Source of the DNA: Adenanthera pavonina
Lineage: Eukaryota; Streptophyta; Magnoliopsida; Fabales; Fabaceae
Assembly: GCA_026686845.1 (NCBI GenBank)
Contig: JAIVEN010000013.1
Coordinates: 5,662,001 to 5,726,000 of the forward strand
Reading direction: 5' to 3'
Length of the DNA: 64,000 bases
A program made the translations under genes and the position numbers. Shown here in pieces: positions 59,439-64,000 of the stretch (position 1 is its first letter; each line of letters opens with the position of its first letter). Below the pieces are notes generated by a model. That model made no database searches. It was not told the origin of the DNA and saw only the letters and a program-made list of their open reading frames with translations.

Positions 59439-61070
59439 TAACTCTCGTTTCCTTACTCACAAGGGATCCTTTATAGTGAGGATAGCTCTAAAGTGGTGTA
59501 GTTAAATCAGGATCCCTTCTCCAATGCATTATCCTCAGAAAATTAGGAAATATAACGGATCTTTTAAAGTGATGATGATTCTTTTTCATTCAAAGATAGA
59601 GCATAATTTTCATACCAAACATTGTTTAAGTATGGCCTTATTATAGTCCATGTAGATATATTAGCACAATAATTACCTCTTTGAAAACCCATTTTATTGA
59701 TCCTCACCTGTTTGATCAGAAGTTCTCGCTCAAGTAAAACAGTATTGGGTGCAAGGTTCCTAAGCTCGTTCTCCATTCTAGCAATATGTATTAATCTAAA
59801 TTTGACAACTTAGAATTCAAACCCTATAGTACACAAAAAAAATGCGAATCATCTTAGTATGAACAATACATATTGACAATATGACAAATGTTTCTGACTA
59901 TATGAAAAGCACTTACTCCTTCTCCCATGTGAGCTACGTCTTGACAAACAAAAATCATATTGAAGACAAACATTACAAATGTAACATTGAAATATGCTCT
60001 GTTCAAGCACTTAGATAATGAATTAACAAGAAAAAACAATGGCATTAGACTTGAACTTCAATCATGATAAATAATTCAAGTATAAAGTACTTTATTAGTT
60101 ATTAATGAACATAGACAATTGTAAGGGTGTAAACTAGCCTCCAATATAGAAAGGGATTGACCAGGTATATGTTTGGTACAACTAAACCATATGGAGTAGC
60201 CATAGCAATCCCAATGTTGTTTGAACCTATAGCAAACAAGTCATAGAGTCAAATCTACAAGCTGCTACCTCAAATTAAATCATCAACTTATCAATTGCCA
60301 ACTGATACAATCAAGCAAGATTCATGTATTAATTAATCTACATCTAGCAAAGTTAACCAAGCAACATCAGATGACGTTAAGTTGAGATACATATTCAAGC
60401 AAGCTTCATGTATTAATCTAAATTTAACAACTTAGAATTTTCTTTTTTTAAGTTTGGTAACTTGAGACTCCAAATAATTCTCATTTACGAAGAAAAGAAG
60501 ACAGGCACACAATAAAACTGATTAATCAAGCAAATTGCACGATGGGTTATATTCATGCACTAAGTCTAGTAACAGTAACCTGAACCAATAGAACCTAAAG
60601 GAAATTAATGGTGGGAAGGTTTAGTACCTTGAATTTATATAACCAAGAAATCTGAGGTATAATGGTTGACGACTGTGATATTGGCAGTTTAGGGCACGGT
60701 GTAAGGGCCAGAACTTTAGGGCATGGTGGACTAAGTCAGATTAGAGGAATCCATTGATGAAGGCTAAAGAAGGCAAGGAAGGAGAGAGCGAGAGACTGCT
60801 GGAGACTGTGAAATCTGAGATTTGAAGGTAGAGATGGACCTACCACGCCCTATGGCTGATGAGAGATGAAATTGGAAGGATGGTGACAGTGGTTAGAGAT
60901 CCCAACAGCCACACTCACGGCAACGAGGCTGGATGAAGATGACTCACTGAGACGCAGAGCAAGAAAAACACCACAGGGCAGGAGTAAGAGGAGGACGGAG
61001 TGCGCGAGTTTGGAACAAGGAACAGAAAGTGGATTTAGGTTTTGCAAATTTTTTTAAAATATTATTTAAA
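59439..61070. other. CACTA interior, right part
   Basis: Two exon-like pieces on the minus strand (about 59780-59710 with a GTGAGG donor; about 59960-59905 with a GTAAGT donor, QDVAHMGEG) are open but unidentified. The GC-richer stretch 60650-61030 has only composition-driven frames. Confidence 0.3.
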
Positions 61071-62920
61071 TAACTTTACATGGTGTTTCTGTTGCAAACG
61101 CAGACTAAAGTTGGTAACTATATTTAGTGTTTTTAAAAGAAATGCTAACTAAAATATTTAATAGTTTTTTTTTAATTTTTTAAATAATTTTAGTTGGCGT
61201 GTATATAGGAATGATAACTAAAATATTAACTTTAGTTGGCATTTATGTTGCAAACGCAAACTAAAATTGGTAATTAAAGTTAGCACTTTTAAAAGAAATG
61301 CCAACTAAAATATTTAATAGTATTTTTTTTTATTTTTTAAATAATTTTAGTTGGCGTTTATAAAGAAACGCCAACTAAAATACCAACTTTAGTTGGCGTT
61401 TCTGACATAAACGCCAACTAAAGTTTTTTTTTTTTTACATTTCATTTTAGTTGGCGTTTACATAGGAAACGGCAACTATTGAGCGCCAATAAAACCCATA
61501 ATTGGTATAGTGATCCCTGCTATTAAATAGTCATCCTCGGTCGGGAGATTCATGTGGTAGTAGATTAGGGATGCATTTTTTTAAGTAGCCACCAATTTTG
61601 GTGATTCGGGGGAAGGAGAACCATAGTCTAATCATGAGTAGAATGGCCTTTAACCAGGTCATGACTAGTAAGAGGTGAGCTTAGTGATCACCCATAATCG
61701 ACCTTTACCGGTTATTGGAAGGGAGTTACTTGTTGAGGATACTCTATGGCAGTAACTAGCTCATGGTTCTTATTGTGATTGATGTAGGGTTCTATTGTAT
61801 ATCATGTGCTTTGTATCATGCATAGTACATCTTGCATATATGTATGTAAGCTTGAATATAAACTCTTGTATCCAAACTTGTACTGGAACCTCTAGTGTGT
61901 GAACCCTTGTTTTGTTTGTATGGTTGTTCCATGGTTACTTGGACTTTGCCCCATCCCTTGTGGAAAACATTTATAGGAATGTGATCTAGTTCTAGCAAGG
62001 AGGAAGCTGAGACAGATGAGTCCCCTTGGGAACATACGAGATATTTGAGTACCTGTTTTTAGTGTGTTTGTTTAAGAACGCATGTTATATTGTAGTATCA
62101 TTCCAAGTGTAAGACACTATATGATATCATATGTAAATGTCATTTTTGTATTCTATAGGGACCATTTGTGTGTCCTTGTCCCTCATATATGACTCATGTC
62201 ACTTATGACCTCAAGTTTGGGTTTAGACTACCTTATGTATAGATATGTATGATGAGTCAATGTGTGGATGTGTACATAGATGAAATGGTAGTTTAAGCCA
62301 TCTTGATGCCTTTGTGAGGTTTGATATTGTAATTATTGCATATGTTAGCAGGTGTGACCCATTTGTTATCAAAGGTGTGTTTGGACCCCGGGCAATGGTT
62401 GCCCCATGTGTATTTTGTCGAGTTAGATTGGTTTATGAGGTTGGTTTCAATATTTGGTAGATTTTAGAGGAAATGAGTATTTAATTCATTAGTCAAGTTT
62501 AGGATTCAAGGGAGTTAAATATTGAGGGAGTGATTTTCCTATAGTGCAACCTCCTTACACAGTGTTCTTAAGTCAATTGTGACTTGTGGGAATATGTTTG
62601 GCATCTAGAAGGTTAGTGGTTTGATTTGGTGATGTTGATGCTAAGTTTTTGGCCTAAAAGTGATTATTTCATTTTCAGGGGTCTAAGATCTCCATAAGAA
62701 GGAATTTTGAGGTGTGGTCTACACCCATAGTTAGTGGAGATTGTATGTGACTTGTAGGCTTTGGAATCATATGAATCAGAGATCGATGTCAGAAGTTATG
62801 CATATTTGAAATTTGCTAAAAAAAAACATGATTCACTACCGTGGCACCATAATAATGAGTTTTGAAATTTTTGTTCATTTGCTTCCCGATCACAATATCT
62901 GGTTGTTTGAAATGTGTTTC

Positions 62921-63239
62921 TTAGTTTTCTAAACTTTTCCCTCATGTTTTTCACTCCAAAATATCAAGGGTTTAGTTTATGTTGGTTGCTTTGGTCATAT
63001 ATTCATACTATATTAGAAAATAAATTTATAAGGGGGTTGAAAAAACACTTAAGACTCATTTGGTTGACAAGAATAGTTGTTGGAATGAAATGGACATTCC
63101 CACCCTCATGAATGTTTATTTTTATAAAATCCAAAAAAAAAAATCACTCTTTGAATTCAATTACCTACTCCCAGAATTTAAGTTTTCAAATTTTAAATTT
63201 TAAACAAAAAAAGAAGAAATTTAAAATTAAAAATCTCCT
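62921..63239. other. Spacer
   Basis: AT-rich, with a CTCATTTGGTTGACAAGAAT phrase (63056) typical of plant MITE ends. No gene. Confidence 0.3.
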
Positions 63240-64000
63240 TAGTCTTAAACTTGATAAATCTCCTTTCATGTTACTAATATACTAAAAAATAATAATAATA
63301 AAGATTTTCTAATGAACTTGGATCTTGCTTTAAAAAGGAAAAAAGGATTTTCCTTTTAATAAAATATATAATAATAAGATATAAAATAGAAAAAGAAGAA
63401 AGTTTCTTGAAATTAAATCTTGATAAAATTAGCATATATCTATATATATGAACATCTATATACATACATAAATTTAATAAAAAATAGAGATAGAGAAAAA
63501 AAGAAATAATAAAAGAGAATAAAACACGTAAGAAAAATAAAAACTAAGAAAAAGCAAGGAGGTTTGAAACGCTGAATATCAGCGCCTCACTTTTAGCCCA
63601 AATGAAGCAAGTATTGAGCAAAAGAGGCCGAACCAAAAAAAAAGGAGGGAGCAGAAAGAGGGCGAGCAAGCAATTGGAGTACAACTGAGCCATAGAGAGA
63701 GACGATTCAAAACTAGAAATCCACAAAACAAAGCCTCCACTACTCTATACTAGGTACGGGAGTATAGTGGTGAGAGCAGGAGCATTTAGGCTCACAAAAA
63801 AGACACGTCAAATTAGGAACAAAAGGATGCAAGATAGCAACCACGCACTTGAGCTTCTCTTCTTCTCCACTCGCCAGAATTCTATTAAAGGGGTTGAAGA
63901 CAAATTGCAAAGGAGGGAGGAAAACCCTAAGAGATTGTGCCAGCAAAGCCCTAGAAAGTGAGAAATAGATGAATTGATACCGAAAAGAGAGACGATGGGA
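63240..64000 (+). repeat. Repeat R2, copy 2 (continues beyond the window)
   Basis: An A-rich tract followed by a purine-rich strand. AAACGCTGAAT at 63569, AACCCTAAGAGATTGTGCC at 63922 and GAATTGATACCGAAA at 63970 repeat the order seen at 13770-14370. Both copies are in the same orientation. Confidence 0.5.

Larger units (their letters stand above)
54739..61512. mobile_element. CACTA (En/Spm-type) element, non-autonomous, 6774 bp
   Basis: It begins CACTACAATAAAAAAAGG and ends TTGGTATAGTG. The 3-bp duplication ATC lies at 54736-54738 and 61513-61515. The undisturbed site is visible in R3 copies A and B. Both subterminal regions (54755-55170 and 61075-61490) are dense arrays of TTTAGTTGGCGTTT in both orientations, the presumed transposase-binding repeats. 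No TNPD-type transposase domain was found, so it depends on a helper. Its cargo includes a gyrase-A exon, small exon-like pieces (for example NELRNLAPNTVLLERELLIK near 59780-59710) and a nested solo LTR. Confidence 0.9.
54415..62920 (+). mobile_element. R3 repeat copy C, split by a CACTA element
   Basis: The left portion (54440-54738) and right portion (61513-62920) are collinear with copies A and B across the CACTA insertion. For example GATACCATGTGGTATG at 54667 and, after the insert, CTGCTATTAAATAGTCATCC. Neither outer terminus is preserved, so it is a truncated copy. Confidence 0.65.

Noticed and set aside
54739..61512. Autonomous CACTA with transposase
   Set aside because: No transposase-domain reading frame is visible in any frame. 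The long frames are short, AT-rich and unsupported.
1..64000. tRNA genes or CRISPR arrays
   Set aside because: No cloverleaf with both pol III boxes and a CCA-proximal stem could be recognised by eye. No regularly spaced identical repeats with unique spacers exist.

Overview
The window reads as nuclear DNA from a eudicot plant: AT-rich, gene-poor and packed with nested transposable elements. There are GT-AG introns, plant-only protein families (DUF26 cysteine-rich receptor-like kinases, a RETICULATA-related protein) and plant repeat families (Cassandra TRIM, CACTA, plant RTE-type LINE, Tourist- and Stowaway-like MITEs). I cannot name the species. No bacterial, organellar or CRISPR features are visible.

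The main gene content is a decayed tandem cluster of DUF26 (Gnk2-domain) receptor-like kinases (CRKs), all on the minus strand. Only one member is complete: seven exons at 42751-39023 encoding 645 aa (signal peptide, two DUF26 domains, one membrane helix, Ser/Thr kinase). A second locus (10351-8177) keeps all kinase exons open with perfect splice phases, but has lost its DUF26 ectodomain. The rest are relics: an exon-1 pseudogene at the left edge (1756-62) split by a Cassandra element, kinase-exon scraps at 31.0-31.6 kb, and two more DUF26 5' ends at 43.3-43.5 and 44.6-44.8 kb. An unrelated LRR-kinase fragment (44.0-44.6 kb, plus strand) lies among them.

Layout. 0-2.2 kb: CRK pseudogene, Cassandra TRIM and promoter remnant. 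2.9-7 kb: MITEs and a large non-coding repeat (R1). 8.2-10.5 kb: kinase-only CRK. 10.6-18.2 kb: MITE, unidentified coding-like patches, repeat R2, and an inverted R1 copy. 18.2-20.9 kb: a 2.7-kb LTR-like repeat (R3 copy A). 22.7-27.3 kb: RTE-type LINE interrupted by a 1.48-kb solo LTR. 29.3-33.6 kb: CRK promoter and exon relics plus MITEs. 33.8-38.3 kb: R3 copy B with a nested solo LTR. 39-45 kb: the intact CRK and tandem relics. 46.3-50.2 kb: captured gene fragments, including exons of methylmalonate-semialdehyde dehydrogenase and of a RETICULATA-related protein joined in compatible phase, and a membrane-protein pseudogene. 51.7-62.9 kb: another LTR, a Tourist MITE, and R3 copy C, which is split by a 6.8-kb CACTA element. 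That CACTA holds a gyrase-A exon, a 121-bp perfect palindrome and a copia-like solo LTR. 63.2 kb to the end: the second R2 copy.

Many insertions are defined to the base by target-site duplications: Cassandra CTTTC, CACTA ATC, copia-like LTR ATAAC, LTR in the LINE ACACT, R3-B TTTTA, MULE-MITE TCCAAATAT, Tourist TAA. The clearest points for follow-up are the exon chimera at 46.3-48.2 kb, the palindrome at 54871-54991, the Cassandra knock-out of a DUF26 gene, and the ectodomain-less kinase.
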